Origin: Pseudomonas nunensis
GTDB lineage: Bacteria; Pseudomonadota; Gammaproteobacteria; Pseudomonadales; Pseudomonadaceae
NCBI RefSeq assembly: GCF_024296925.1
Contig: NZ_CP101125.1
Location: forward strand, 684,501-748,500
Length of the DNA stretch: 64,000 bases
Reading direction: 5' to 3'
In this document: in pieces, positions 19,838 to 29,358 of the stretch
Layout: each line of letters opens with the position of its first letter
Numbering within the stretch: the stretch's first letter is position 1
Made by a program: the position numbers and the translations under genes
The notes under the pieces: model-generated
The model's input: the letters and a program-made list of their open reading frames with translations, nothing else
Database searches by the model: none
What the model was told of the DNA's origin: nothing

Positions 19838-22081
19838 ATGGTACAGGTGAGAGCACACCAGCCGATCAACACCGACGGCAGTATCAATCTCGAGGCTTGG
19901 CTCGATCACGCGGTCACTGTCGATCAGGCACTGGATCGCGAAGCCTTGAAGGAAGCCTGCGAGTTCGCTCGACAGGCCGAACAGCAAGCCAATGCGGCGA
20001 AGAATCTCTGGTCCGAAGGGACCTCGAGTTTCCGCACGGGCCTTGAGATCGCCGAGATTCTCGCCGACCTCAAACTCGATCAGGATTCGTTGGTAGCCGC
20101 GATCCTGTATCGCGGCGTGCGCGAAGGTCAGATCGAATTACCGTCGATCAGCCAGCGCTTCGGTCCGGTGGTCGCCAAACTCATCGACGGCGTGTTGCGC
20201 ATGGCGGCGATCAGCGCCAGTCTGAGCCCCCGCCAATCTCTGGTGCTGGGCACTCAGGGCCAGGTGGAAAACCTGCGCAAGATGCTGGTGGCCATGGTCG
20301 ACGACGTACGCGTCGCGCTGATCAAACTGGCCGAACGCACCTGCGCGATCCGTGCGGTGAAAACCGCTGACGACGAAAAGCGCAACCGCGTCGCCCGTGA
20401 AGTCTTCGACATTTACGCGCCGCTGGCTCACCGTCTCGGTATCGGTCATATCAAGTGGGAACTGGAGGACTTGTCCTTCCGTTACCTTGAGCCCGACCAA
20501 TACAAGCAGATCGCCAAGTTGCTGCACGAACGGCGTCTGGATCGCGAGCGCTTCATCGCCGACGTGATGAGCCAACTGAAGAATGAACTGACCGCCACCG
20601 GCGTCGATGCCGACATCAGCGGCCGGGCCAAACACATCTATTCGATCTGGCGCAAAATGCAGCGCAAGGGTCTGGAGTTCAGCCAGATCTACGACGTGCG
20701 CGCCGTTCGCGTGCTGGTGCCGGAAATGCGCGACTGCTATACCGCGCTCGGCATCGTCCACACCTTGTGGCGACACATCCCGAAAGAGTTCGACGACTAC
20801 ATCGCCAACCCGAAAGAGAACGGCTACCGCTCGCTGCACACCGCAGTAATTGGCCCGGAAGGCAAAGTGCTGGAAGTGCAGATCCGCACCCACGCGATGC
20901 ACGAAGAAGCCGAGCTGGGGGTATGCGCGCACTGGCGCTACAAGGGCACCGACGTCAAGGCCGGTTCCAACCAGTACGAAGAGAAAATCTCCTGGCTGCG
21001 TCAGGTACTCGAGTGGCACGAAGAGCTCGGTGACATCGGCGGCCTGGCGGATCAGTTGCGAGTCGATATCGAGCCGGACCGGGTCTACATCTTCACCCCC
21101 GACGGTCACGCCATCGATTTGCCGAAAGGCTCGACGCCGCTGGACTTTGCCTACCGCGTGCACACCGAGATCGGTCACAACTGCCGTGGCGCCAAGATCA
21201 ACGGGCGCATCGTACCGCTCAACTACAGCCTGCAAACCGGTGAGCAAGTCGAGATCATCACCAGCAAGCACGGCACTCCGAGCCGCGACTGGCTGAACTC
21301 GAACCTGGGTTACGTCACTACCTCGCGAGCTCGGGCGAAGATCGTTCACTGGTTCAAATTGCAGGCTCGGGACCAGAACGTTGCGGCGGGCAAAACCTTG
21401 CTCGAACGCGAACTGGCTCGTCTCGGTTTGCCAGCGGTGGATTTCGACAAGTTGGCCGAAAAAGCCAACATGAAAACCGCCGAGGACATGTTTGCCGCCC
21501 TCGGTGCCGGCGATTTGCGCCTGGCGCAATTGGTCAATCTGGCCCAGCAACTGGTCGAGCCGGAACGCGGCAACGAACAGCTGGAACTGATCCCGCGCAA
21601 AGCCACCGGCTACAAGCCAGGCAAGCGCGGCGATATCCAGATCCAGGGCGTCGGCAACCTGATGACCCAGATGGCCGGCTGCTGCCAGCCGCTGCCGGGG
21701 GATGCAATCGTCGGTTACATCACCCAGGGGCGCGGTGTGAGCATTCACCGCCAGGACTGCGCCTCGGTGCTGCAACTGGGCGGGCGCGAGCCGGAGCGGA
21801 TCATCCAGGTCAGCTGGGGCCCGGTGCCGGTGCTCACCTACCCGGTGGACATCATCATCCGTGCCTACGACCGTTCCGGTCTGCTGCGTGACGTTTCGCA
21901 AGTGCTGCTCAACGAGCGGATCAACGTGCTGGCGGTCAACACCCGCTCGAACAAAGAGGACAACACTGCGTTGATGTCCCTGACCATCGAGATTCCGGGG
22001 CTGGACGCGTTGGGTCGGTTGCTGGGGCGGATTTCCCAGTTGCCGAACATCATCGAAACCCGGCGTAACCGTACGCCGTGA
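19838..22081 (+). CDS. relA: GTP pyrophosphokinase RelA
   Basis: 747 aa ribosome-associated (p)ppGpp synthetase of the stringent response. The N-terminal hydrolase domain is degenerate (ILYRGVREG where SpoT has its metal-binding HD motif), as expected for RelA. Then the synthetase domain (DVRAVRVLVPEMRDCY, GYRSLHTAV), TGS (RVYIFTPDGHAIDLPKG), a Cys-rich zinc-finger segment (GCCQPLPGDAI) and a C-terminal ACT domain. The start has AAGG nine bases upstream. The 125-bp gap before it shows no clear promoter. Confidence 0.96.
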   Translation: MVQVRAHQPINTDGSINLEAWLDHAVTVDQALDREALKEACEFARQAEQQANAAKNLWSEGTSSFRTGLEIAEILADLKLDQDSLVAAILYRGVREGQIELPSISQRFGPVVAKLIDGVLRMAAISASLSPRQSLVLGTQGQVENLRKMLVAMVDDVRVALIKLAERTCAIRAVKTADDEKRNRVAREVFDIYAPLAHRLGIGHIKWELEDLSFRYLEPDQYKQIAKLLHERRLDRERFIADVMSQLKNELTATGVDADISGRAKHIYSIWRKMQRKGLEFSQIYDVRAVRVLVPEMRDCYTALGIVHTLWRHIPKEFDDYIANPKENGYRSLHTAVIGPEGKVLEVQIRTHAMHEEAELGVCAHWRYKGTDVKAGSNQYEEKISWLRQVLEWHEELGDIGGLADQLRVDIEPDRVYIFTPDGHAIDLPKGSTPLDFAYRVHTEIGHNCRGAKINGRIVPLNYSLQTGEQVEIITSKHGTPSRDWLNSNLGYVTTSRARAKIVHWFKLQARDQNVAAGKTLLERELARLGLPAVDFDKLAEKANMKTAEDMFAALGAGDLRLAQLVNLAQQLVEPERGNEQLELIPRKATGYKPGKRGDIQIQGVGNLMTQMAGCCQPLPGDAIVGYITQGRGVSIHRQDCASVLQLGGREPERIIQVSWGPVPVLTYPVDIIIRAYDRSGLLRDVSQVLLNERINVLAVNTRSNKEDNTALMSLTIEIPGLDALGRLLGRISQLPNIIETRRNRTP

Positions 22082-22098
22082 TGATCCCCCGATCCACT

Positions 22099-22186
22099 GT
22101 GGGAGCGGGCTTGCTCGCGAAGAGGGTGTGTCAGTCGACAACAATGTTGTCTGACACACCGCTTTCGCGAGCAAGCCCGCTCCCAC
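22099..22186. repeat. REPIN, 88 bp
   Basis: Inverted REP units with internal stem GTGTGTCAGTCGACA/TGTCTGACACACC, between relA and mazG. Confidence 0.92.
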
Positions 22187-22212
22187 AATGGGTTTTGCAG
22201 TGAGAAAAATTG

Positions 22213-23046
22213 ATGTACAGCCTTGAAGACTTATTGCACCTGATGAACCGCCTGCGCGATCCGCAGTTCGGCTGCCCGTGGGATATCAGGCAAACCTACG
22301 CCACGATCGTCCCGCACACCCTGGAAGAAGCCTACGAAGTCGCTGACGCTATCGAGCGCGGTGACTTCGATCACTTGCAGGGCGAATTGGGCGACTTGTT
22401 GTTCCAGGTGGTTTATTACAGCCAACTGGCCAAGGAAGAAGGGCGTTTCGAATTCGCCGGGGTCATCGACAGCATCACGCGCAAACTGATTCGGCGTCAT
22501 CCTCACGTGTTCCCCAGCGGCGATCTGTACGCGCCGCTGGACGTCCCGCGCCTGAATGAAGAACAGGTCAAGCAGCGTTGGGAAGAGATCAAGGCCGAAG
22601 AACGCGCCGAGAAATCTTCCGCGCCGCAGCAACTGTCCTTGCTCGATGATGTACCCGCCGCGCTGCCGGCATTGTCCCGTTCGGCGAAGTTGCAGAAGCG
22701 CGCCGGGCAGGTCGGTTTCGACTGGCCGGATGCCTTGCCGGTGCTGGACAAAGTCCGCGAAGAGCTCGATGAAGTGCTCGAAGCCATGGCCGACAACGAC
22801 GCGGCAGCGATTGCCGACGAGGTCGGTGATCTGCTGTTTTCCGTGGTCAATCTGGCGCGTCATCTGAAGGTCGATCCGGAAACCGCCTTGCGCGGCGCCA
22901 ACAGTAAATTCGAAAGACGCTTCCGTTTTATCGAACAGGCATTGCGCGACACCCACCGTCCCATAGAAGATTGCACCCTCGAAGAGTTGGACGCCCTGTG
23001 GGGCGAAGCCAAACGTCAGGAAAAGAATTTGCCCAGCTGCGGTTGA
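22213..23046 (+). CDS. mazG: Nucleoside triphosphate pyrophosphohydrolase MazG
   Basis: 277 aa with two MazG domains. Metal-binding motifs are EEAYEVADAI...GELGDLLFQVVY in the first and EELDEVLEAM...DEVGDLLFSVVN in the second. It hydrolyses NTPs and has been linked to lowering (p)ppGpp-related stress in E. coli, where it also follows relA. The start is ATG 22213; the ribosome site is weak. Confidence 0.94.
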   Translation: MYSLEDLLHLMNRLRDPQFGCPWDIRQTYATIVPHTLEEAYEVADAIERGDFDHLQGELGDLLFQVVYYSQLAKEEGRFEFAGVIDSITRKLIRRHPHVFPSGDLYAPLDVPRLNEEQVKQRWEEIKAEERAEKSSAPQQLSLLDDVPAALPALSRSAKLQKRAGQVGFDWPDALPVLDKVREELDEVLEAMADNDAAAIADEVGDLLFSVVNLARHLKVDPETALRGANSKFERRFRFIEQALRDTHRPIEDCTLEELDALWGEAKRQEKNLPSCG

Positions 23047-23074
23047 GCAGTTGCCTAAGTGAGAAATAAGCACC

Positions 23075-23617
23075 ATGAGCATTTCCCTTCGCGACCAGTT
23101 GCTCAAAGCAGGGCTGGTCAACCAAAAGCAGGCCAAACAGGTCGGCAAAGAGAAGCAGAAGCAGCAACGCCTGGTCCATAAAGGCCAGATCGAACAGGAC
23201 GACACCCAGCAGCGTCTGGCTCAGGAAGCACTGGCCGAAAAGGTCAAGCGTGACCAGGAGCTGAATCGCCTGCAGCAGGAGAAGGTCGAGGCCAAGGCCC
23301 GCGCCGCCCAGATCAAGCAATTGATCGAAGTCTCGCGCCTGCCGAAGCTGACCACCGAGGACTACTACAACTTCGTGGACGACAAGAAGGTCAAGCGCAT
23401 CTCCGTCAACACCCTGATGCGCAACCAGCTCAGCAATGGCTTCCTGGCGATCGTGCACCATGCCGGTGGTTATGAAGTGATCCCGCGTGAGGCCGCCCTG
23501 AAGATTCAAGAGCGCGATCCACAGCGCATCGTGCAGTTGAACGTCAAGAAAGAAGAAGTCGCTGCCGAAGACGATCCGTACGCGGCCTATCAGATTCCTG
23601 ATGATTTGATGTGGTAG
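23075..23617 (+). CDS. DUF2058 (YaiL-like) protein
   Basis: 180 aa, starting MSISLRDQLLKAGLVNQKQA, the standard opening of DUF2058 proteins (nucleoprotein/polynucleotide-associated enzyme in some annotations). A long charged coiled-coil rich in Lys, Glu and Gln spans residues 15-90; the C-terminus has the YEVIPREAALKI motif. The function is not established. It probably shares a transcript with mazG (28-bp gap) and ends at a terminator. Confidence 0.86.
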   Translation: MSISLRDQLLKAGLVNQKQAKQVGKEKQKQQRLVHKGQIEQDDTQQRLAQEALAEKVKRDQELNRLQQEKVEAKARAAQIKQLIEVSRLPKLTTEDYYNFVDDKKVKRISVNTLMRNQLSNGFLAIVHHAGGYEVIPREAALKIQERDPQRIVQLNVKKEEVAAEDDPYAAYQIPDDLMW

Positions 23618-23682
23618 TTGCAGAAGTGTAGTTGTTAATAACTACACATTCGCTAGTACTTCAGCTTGTAAAACAACTTGAG

Positions 23683-23719
23683 CCCGAAAGAGTGGTTGGA
23701 TACGCTCTTTCGGGTTCTT
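23683..23719 (+). terminator. Rho-independent terminator
   Basis: CCCGAAAGAG (23683-23692) pairs with CTCTTTCGGG (23705-23714), then TTCTTCTTT. It closes the mazG-DUF2058 unit. The rest of 23618-23848 is AT-rich, with no other recognised feature. Confidence 0.9.
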
Positions 23720-23848
23720 CTTTATGGGCGTATTAAATATTAAAGGAAATGTTCGGTTTCGGGTTTTCATTCCGGTGTCTGTTATTTCATCCTGTATTCA
23801 ATGGTTCATCAAGAGGAGGTTCTTAATTAATTACACTTGAGGTTTTTG

Positions 23849-24799
23849 ATGTTAGTTACTATTGCTTCTTTGCAACAACCTACCTTTCATTCCGAGTTTT
23901 CCTGGCCGCGCAAGTCTGGCCAGTCCATGACGGAGTATGTGAGCCAGGAACTCGATAGAAGGATGCAGTTCGTCGGTGACCGGCTCGAAGTGGCCGCCAA
24001 GGCTGCCATTGATCAGCGTCCGGACAGCGAGTGCCTGTTCTTCACTTTGCCCGAGTTCTTCTGGAACGTGCCGTGGAGCAGTGCACGGCGCGAAGAGGAG
24101 CTATTGGAACTCAGCATGGCGTACATGGAGAGAATGTCCGAATGCATGGAGATCCTGATGAACTGGCTGCCTGTGGACCGATACGGGAAAGTGGTATTGC
24201 TGGCAGGCACCTGTGCCACCTTGATCAAAGTAGGAGAGGGGCCGGACGCTTACTTTGATGTGATCAACTACGTGATGACCACCAGTAACTTCAGGTTTCG
24301 CACGGATGGACTACCGGAAATGTCGATGTGGCCAAAACGTTATGTGTCCGGTATTGATTTTGGAAAATACGTTGATAGTGCAGCCGGTTACTGGTTCTTC
24401 AAACTTTCAGATAACTTGACGATCAAGGTCAAGGGTGTCAGCTCTACCGTGGCTGAACATAACTCTGCAGACGGTTACGGTGCGATCTTTTCCAATACGC
24501 TAATTGCGCAATGTCCATTCAGCATCAATGTGTGCCTGGACTATGCGGTTCTGGAAAAGGGTCAGCGGGATGAGGAGTTGGAGAAAATCGATTCGAAAAT
24601 TGATTTCCTGATTGCCTGTGGAATGTCTTTCGAAGATGGCAAGCGTTATCCGGACAGTGTCCGCTTTGCAGTCAGGAACGACGGGATGGACGCGGGGCGT
24701 TGTCAGTTCGCTGAAGTGAAGGCCGGCAGGATTACGCGTCTGGTGCCTTCTGTGATCGTCGAGGACAGCCTGCACTTTGCGACCCTGGAACTGAGCTGA
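23849..24799 (+). CDS. Orphan nitrilase-superfamily-like protein
   Basis: 316 aa from ATG 23849 (GAGG six bases upstream). I do not recognise a named family, but the plan fits the carbon-nitrogen hydrolase fold: a beta-strand opening (MLVTIASLQQPTF), a candidate catalytic Glu69 in FFTLPEFFW, Lys163 in WPKRYVS and Cys229 in INVCLDYAV. That is a possible Glu-Lys-Cys triad in the right order. No signal peptide. Base composition is lower in GC than its neighbours and the upstream region is AT-rich, suggesting transfer. The substrate is unknown. Confidence 0.72.
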   Translation: MLVTIASLQQPTFHSEFSWPRKSGQSMTEYVSQELDRRMQFVGDRLEVAAKAAIDQRPDSECLFFTLPEFFWNVPWSSARREEELLELSMAYMERMSECMEILMNWLPVDRYGKVVLLAGTCATLIKVGEGPDAYFDVINYVMTTSNFRFRTDGLPEMSMWPKRYVSGIDFGKYVDSAAGYWFFKLSDNLTIKVKGVSSTVAEHNSADGYGAIFSNTLIAQCPFSINVCLDYAVLEKGQRDEELEKIDSKIDFLIACGMSFEDGKRYPDSVRFAVRNDGMDAGRCQFAEVKAGRITRLVPSVIVEDSLHFATLELS

Positions 24800-24806
24800 T
24801 CAAAAG

Positions 24807-24836
24807 TCGCCTGCCCCGGCAAGAGGCCGGGCAGGC
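24807..24836. terminator. Hairpin between convergent genes
   Basis: CGCCTGCCCCGGC...CCGGGCAGGCG stem-loop just after the nitrilase-like gene and before the 62-aa minus-strand gene. There is no long T run. Confidence 0.6.
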
Positions 24837-24856
24837 GCCTCATCCGTCATGCCGGT

Positions 24857-25045
24857 TCAGCCGGCCGACGCTTCGCGTTTCTGTTCCAGTGTTTCCAGTT
24901 CGGCCTTGTAGCTGTGGGCGTCATTCTCGGAATGAAACATCCCCACCAGCATGTCTTGTTGATGTACGTCCCAGATGCGGATACCGGCGGCGATGCCTTC
25001 GTGGGATTTATGTGAATCGTCGCGTTCAGTTACTTTTACAGTCAT
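24857..25045 (-). CDS. Small hypothetical protein (62 aa)
   Basis: ATG at 25045 with GGAG seven bases upstream. The product is MTVKVTERDDSHKSHEGIAA... with a central GIRIWDVHQQD and a charged helical C-terminus. I do not recognise it. Soluble, no Cys, no signal. The good ribosome site and own hairpin support it as real. Confidence 0.62.
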   Translation of the reverse strand: MTVKVTERDDSHKSHEGIAAGIRIWDVHQQDMLVGMFHSENDAHSYKAELETLEQKREASAG

Positions 25046-25278
25046 CTGCTAGCTCCAATCTCTGTTATCTGCAGCAAGGCGTGTGCAGGACTCTGTTATA
25101 TGTTTGGTTAGGTTGCTAAGTAAATGCTTTCGTTCGGTAACGAATATTTGCGAAATCTGCAAAAGTCCTGCAGCCCGCCAAACACGCGACATTCGGTCGC
25201 AGGCCGCTGAGTTTTATGACAAAAGTTTCATGTTCGCATTGAAGAAAACCGCTGTTGGAGCCTGACCAAAATCCCCTT

Positions 25279-25365
25279 GTGGGAGCGGGCTTGCTCGCGA
25301 AGACGGAGTGTCAGTCGCATCATTTCTGTGTGACACACCGCCTTCGCGAGCAAGCCCGCTCCCAC
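25279..25365. repeat. REPIN, 87 bp
   Basis: Same plan as the 88-bp copies; internal GTGTCAGTCGCA/TGTGTGACACACC stem. It lies in the 412-bp gap 25046-25457, whose remaining part shows no gene. Confidence 0.9.
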
Positions 25366-25401
25366 AGGATTTGTGTAGTTGCTGATACTTTTTCCAGGCA
25401 C

Positions 25402-25436
25402 AAAAAAAACGCCCCGAACCAGTCGGGGCGTTTTTG
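25402..25436 (-). terminator. Terminator of fabAB
   Basis: CGCCCCGA/TCGGGGCG stem (25410-25417, 25423-25430) flanked by an A run on the left and a T run on the right, so it can act in both directions; here it ends the minus-strand fab operon. Confidence 0.92.
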
Positions 25437-25457
25437 TGTGCAGCTAGCGGTGCGGTA

Positions 25458-26678
25458 TTACTTACCCGCCCAGCGCTTCAGTACCAGCGTGGCGTTGGTG
25501 CCGCCGAAGCCGAAGCTGTTGCTCATCACGGTGTTGATGGTGGCGTCTTCGCGAGTCTTGGTCAGGATCGGCATGTCAGCCACTTCCGGGTCCAGTTCGT
25601 CGATGTTGGCGGAACCCGCCATGAAGTTGCCTTCCATCATCAGCATGCAGTAGATCGCTTCGTGAACGCCGGCGGCGCCCAGGGAGTGACCCGACAGGCT
25701 CTTGGTAGAGCTGATGGCCGGAGCGTTGGCGCCGAACACTTCACGCACACCTTTCATTTCCGCGACGTCGCCGACCGGAGTCGAGGTGCCGTGGGTGTTC
25801 AGGTAGTCGATCGGGGTATCAACGGTGGACATGGCCATCTGCATGCAGCGGATGGCGCCTTCGCCGCTTGGGGCGACCATGTCGTAGCCGTCGGACGTTG
25901 CGCCGTAGCCAACGATTTCCGCGTAGATCTTCGCGCCGCGGGCCAGAGCGTGTTCCAGCTCTTCGACCACGACCATGCCGCCACCGCCGGCAATGACGAA
26001 ACCGTCACGCTTGGCGTCGTAGGCACGGGAAGCTTTTTCCGGGGTTTCGTTGTACTGGCTGGACAGTGCGCCCATGGCGTCGAACAGGAACGATTGGCTC
26101 CAATGCTCTTCTTCACCGCCGCCGGCGAATACGATGTCCTGCTTGCCCATCTGGATCTGTTCCATGGCGGTACCGATGCAGTGAGCACTGGTGGCGCAGG
26201 CAGAAGCGATGGAATAGTTCAGGCCCTTGATCTTGAACGGCGTGGCCAGGCAAGCGGAAACGGTGCTGCTCATGGTCCGCGTTACACGGTATGGGCCAAC
26301 GCGCTTCACGCCTTTCTCGCGCAGGATGTCCAGCGCTTCCATCTGGTTCAGCGTGGAGGCGCCACCGGAACCGGCGATCAGGCCGGTACGCGGGTTGGAG
26401 ACTTGCTCATCGGTCAGACCGGAGTCAGTGATGGCGTCTTTCATGGCCAGGTAGGCGTAAGCCGCCGCGTGGCCGACGAAGCGATAGATCTTGCGATCGA
26501 TCAGCTCTTCGAGGGGAAGGTCAATGGAGCCGGAAACCTGGCTACGCAGACCCATTTCAGCATATTCCGGGTTGAACCGGATGCCAGGGCGGCTTGCACG
26601 CAGGTTAGCGGAGACGGTCTCTTTGTCATTGCCCAGGCACGAAACGATGCCCAGACCAGTGATAACGACGCGGCGCAT
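25458..26678 (-). CDS. fabB: 3-oxoacyl-ACP synthase I FabB
   Basis: 406 aa KAS I, the condensing enzyme needed for unsaturated fatty acids. Catalytic Cys in [11 protein letters not shown], His in [11 protein letters not shown] and His in [10 protein letters not shown], Lys in STKSLSG. It follows fabA by 11 bases in the classic Pseudomonas fabAB operon. Confidence 0.96.
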   Translation of the reverse strand: MRRVVITGLGIVSCLGNDKETVSANLRASRPGIRFNPEYAEMGLRSQVSGSIDLPLEELIDRKIYRFVGHAAAYAYLAMKDAITDSGLTDEQVSNPRTGLIAGSGGASTLNQMEALDILREKGVKRVGPYRVTRTMSSTVSACLATPFKIKGLNYSIASACATSAHCIGTAMEQIQMGKQDIVFAGGGEEEHWSQSFLFDAMGALSSQYNETPEKASRAYDAKRDGFVIAGGGGMVVVEELEHALARGAKIYAEIVGYGATSDGYDMVAPSGEGAIRCMQMAMSTVDTPIDYLNTHGTSTPVGDVAEMKGVREVFGANAPAISSTKSLSGHSLGAAGVHEAIYCMLMMEGNFMAGSANIDELDPEVADMPILTKTREDATINTVMSNSFGFGGTNATLVLKRWAGK

Positions 26679-26689
26679 GCGGATAACCC

Positions 26690-27205
26690 TTAGAAGTTTT
26701 CAGTGGAGGTGAACACGCCGACCCGGAGGCCTTCGGCGGTGTAGATTTCGCGGCCGTCGACACTGACCGAACCATCGGCGATAGCGAGGTTCAGCTTGCC
26801 TTTGAGGACGCGCTTGATCTGAATGTTATACGTAACTTTCTTGGCGGTCGGCAGGACCTGACCAAAGAACTTCACTTCACCCGAACCCAGTGCGCGACCA
26901 CGGCCCGGCAGACCTTGCCAGCCGAGGAAGAAGCCGACCAGTTGCCACATGGCATCGAGGCCCAGGCAGCCCGGCATCACCGGATCGCCTTCGAAGTGAC
27001 AGGCGAAGAACCACAGGTCCGGAGTGATATCCAGCTCGGCGACCAATTCACCTTTGCCGTACTTGCCACCCTCTTCACTGATATGGGTGATGCGATCCAC
27101 CATCAGCATGTTCGGGGCGGGCAGTTGCGCGTTACCTGGGCCGAACAGCTCACCGCGACTGCAGCGCAGCAGATCTTCCCGAGTAAAGGCGTTTTGTTTG
27201 GTCAT
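26690..27205 (-). CDS. fabA: 3-hydroxydecanoyl-ACP dehydratase/isomerase FabA
   Basis: 171 aa. The active-site segment [20 protein letters not shown] holds the catalytic His and Asp. It introduces the cis double bond at C10, which FabB then elongates. GAGGAG precedes the ATG. A partly palindromic site at 27341-27354 may be a DesT/FabR-type operator. Confidence 0.96.
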   Translation of the reverse strand: MTKQNAFTREDLLRCSRGELFGPGNAQLPAPNMLMVDRITHISEEGGKYGKGELVAELDITPDLWFFACHFEGDPVMPGCLGLDAMWQLVGFFLGWQGLPGRGRALGSGEVKFFGQVLPTAKKVTYNIQIKRVLKGKLNLAIADGSVSVDGREIYTAEGLRVGVFTSTENF

Positions 27206-27340
27206 GCGAGCTCCTCAATAGTCCCGTGCGGCAGGGTGGGGCAAATCTTCCCGGCCGATCGAAGCGTTCATGCCTCGAGTCGACAGCCTACTCATAGACT
27301 ATTGCGTTGTGGTGAAAGTCACAGCACCAAGGACATGAAT

Positions 27341-27354
27341 GTACACTTGTGCAC
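27341..27354. promoter_or_regulatory. Candidate TetR-type operator upstream of fabA
   Basis: GTACACTTGTGCAC is an imperfect palindrome about 136 bp upstream of fabA. FabR and DesT, which repress fabAB in other bacteria, bind palindromes of this general kind. Resemblance is partial. Confidence 0.35.
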
Positions 27355-27453
27355 TGAAATTATTATTCAAGCCCCTTTTCGGGCCTGTTCGGGTGCCTAA
27401 GACTGCCGCACTTTCGCCTTTCACGCCAGTCGCAGATAGCCGAAAGGACAGCA

Positions 27454-29358
27454 CTACTGCACCCAACGCTGCAGAATTTGCTGCAGATCAGTCCGTTTGA
27501 AGGGCTTGGCCAGGTAATCGTTCATGCCCGCCGACAAACAGGCTTCGCGGTCGCCCTGCAAGGCATTGGCCGTCAGGGCGATGATCGGCAGGTCCAGGCA
27601 GCCGGGCAGTTGGCGAATCTGGCGGGTGGCTTCATAGCCGTCGATGATCGGCAACCGGCAGTCCATCAGAATCGCCTCGAAAATCAGGCTCTCGGCACTG
27701 CGTACCGCCTGCGCCCCATCGGTGGCGACGCTGACAGTAAAGCCCAGGCTGCGCAACATTGCTTCGATCACCGTCTGATTGACCGGGTTGTCCTCCACCA
27801 GCAGCACATTGCGTCCTTCGCCATGGCCATTGCCCATCGGCGCCCGTGGCGGCGCCAGTTCCGGCAGCGCCTGCTTATAAAGAGCCAAGGGGATTTCCAG
27901 GGTGAACACCGAGCCGCGACCTTCTTCGCTCTGGGCGCGCAGCGTGCCGCCCATGCGCTCGGCCAGGGTGCGGGCAATCGGCAAACCCAGCCCGGTGCCG
28001 CCGTAACGTCTTGAAATGGAACTGTCGGCCTGCTGGAACGCGTTGAACATCAACTCCAGGCTTTCAGGCGAGATCCCGATACCGCTGTCGCGCACGCTGC
28101 AGGTGAACCACAGCAACTCGTGATCCAGGGATTGCCACTGCGGTTCGATGGTCACGCGGCCCTGTTCGGTAAATTTCAGCGCGTTGCCGATCAGGTTGAC
28201 CAGAATCTGCCGGATCCGCGTCGGATCGCCCTGAACCTGCAAGGCGCGCATGTCGTCGGGAATCAGCAACTGCAGGTCGAGTTTGCGTTGCACCGCACTG
28301 TGCTGGAACGACTGGGCGCAACTGCTGATCAGGTCCGCGAGGTTGAACGGAATATGCTCCAGCTCCAGTTCCGATCGCTCGATGCGCGAGAAGTCGAGGA
28401 TGTCGTTGATCACCTTCAACAGGTGTTCGGTGGACTCCGAGGCCAGCGCCGCGTATTCGACCTGCTCCTCGGTCATGTCGGTTGTTTCGAGCAATTGCAG
28501 CATGCCCAGCACGCCATTCATCGGTGTGCGCAGTTCATGGCTCATCATCGCCAGGAAATCGGATTTGGCGTTGTTGGCTTTTTCCGCTTCCTCGCGGGTC
28601 TGGATCAACTGCGACATGGCTTGATGCTGTTCGCGGCTGGCCTGTTCGAGACCTTCGGCGAGGTTGTTGATGTGTTGCGACAAGGCCCCCAGTTCGGTGT
28701 CATCGACGATCGGCAGCGGCGTGGTGTAGTCGCCTTTCTGGATCGCCTTGACCGCGTTGCCGATGTCGCGGATCGGTTGCGACAGGCTGCCCGCCAGACG
28801 CCGGGCCAGCAGGAAAGTGAACAGCAGCGCGAACAGCGCGAGGATCCCGGCCTTGAACAGGATTTCTTGCTGGCGCTGGCTGAAGGCGTCGTTGGACAGG
28901 CCGACGATCACCCGGCCCAAATAATCTTCGCTCGGCGCACTGATCGACGTGCGGGTGTTCTGGAAAAAGTCATTGTTCAGCGCAATCCGTTGCAGCCGCA
29001 CCGGCGCCTGGAACACCTCAACCTGCTGCGAGCGGTTGTGGGATTCCGACGGTTGTTCGACGTACACCAGAATCCGGTTGGCGTTGTCCTGCACTTCGAG
29101 GAAGCGCACGTTGGGCGTGGCCAGCGTGGCTTTGAGCAAACTTTCGAGCACGTCGTTGTTGCCCGAAATCACCCCGTACTCGGTGGCCGGCGCCAGTTGG
29201 TTGGCGATCAGTTGACCGGTGTGGTTGAGCTCCTGGCGCAGGTCCTGGATTCGCACGAACGTAAAGAAACTGATCAGCAGCAAGGTCAGCAACAGGGCAG
29301 GGCCGAGGCTGATAATTTGAGTGCGAGTGTTGATGTCCCAACGGCGTCGGAAGGTCAT
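27454..29358 (-). CDS. Hybrid sensor histidine kinase with periplasmic sensor domain (PA1611 position)
   Basis: 634 aa. Membrane helices 17-37 and 168-186 enclose a periplasmic domain (about 38-167) that resembles the CHASE8 type found in YfiN/TpbB. Then HAMP, HisKA with His274 (MMSHELRTPMNG), ATPase (DSGIGIS, GGTGLGLPIA) and one receiver with Asp566 (LMDCRLPIIDG). No Hpt domain, so the phosphate must pass to another protein. It lies next to fabA like P. aeruginosa PA1611, reported to interact with RetS. The ATG overlaps the upstream binding-protein gene by four bases. Confidence 0.88.
   Translation of the reverse strand: MTFRRRWDINTRTQIISLGPALLLTLLLISFFTFVRIQDLRQELNHTGQLIANQLAPATEYGVISGNNDVLESLLKATLATPNVRFLEVQDNANRILVYVEQPSESHNRSQQVEVFQAPVRLQRIALNNDFFQNTRTSISAPSEDYLGRVIVGLSNDAFSQRQQEILFKAGILALFALLFTFLLARRLAGSLSQPIRDIGNAVKAIQKGDYTTPLPIVDDTELGALSQHINNLAEGLEQASREQHQAMSQLIQTREEAEKANNAKSDFLAMMSHELRTPMNGVLGMLQLLETTDMTEEQVEYAALASESTEHLLKVINDILDFSRIERSELELEHIPFNLADLISSCAQSFQHSAVQRKLDLQLLIPDDMRALQVQGDPTRIRQILVNLIGNALKFTEQGRVTIEPQWQSLDHELLWFTCSVRDSGIGISPESLELMFNAFQQADSSISRRYGGTGLGLPIARTLAERMGGTLRAQSEEGRGSVFTLEIPLALYKQALPELAPPRAPMGNGHGEGRNVLLVEDNPVNQTVIEAMLRSLGFTVSVATDGAQAVRSAESLIFEAILMDCRLPIIDGYEATRQIRQLPGCLDLPIIALTANALQGDREACLSAGMNDYLAKPFKRTDLQQILQRWVQ

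Noticed and set aside
20138..22186. 682-codon open frame on the minus strand
   Set aside because: Antisense to relA; no recognisable domains and composition rich in His, Gln and Arg as in other shadow frames.
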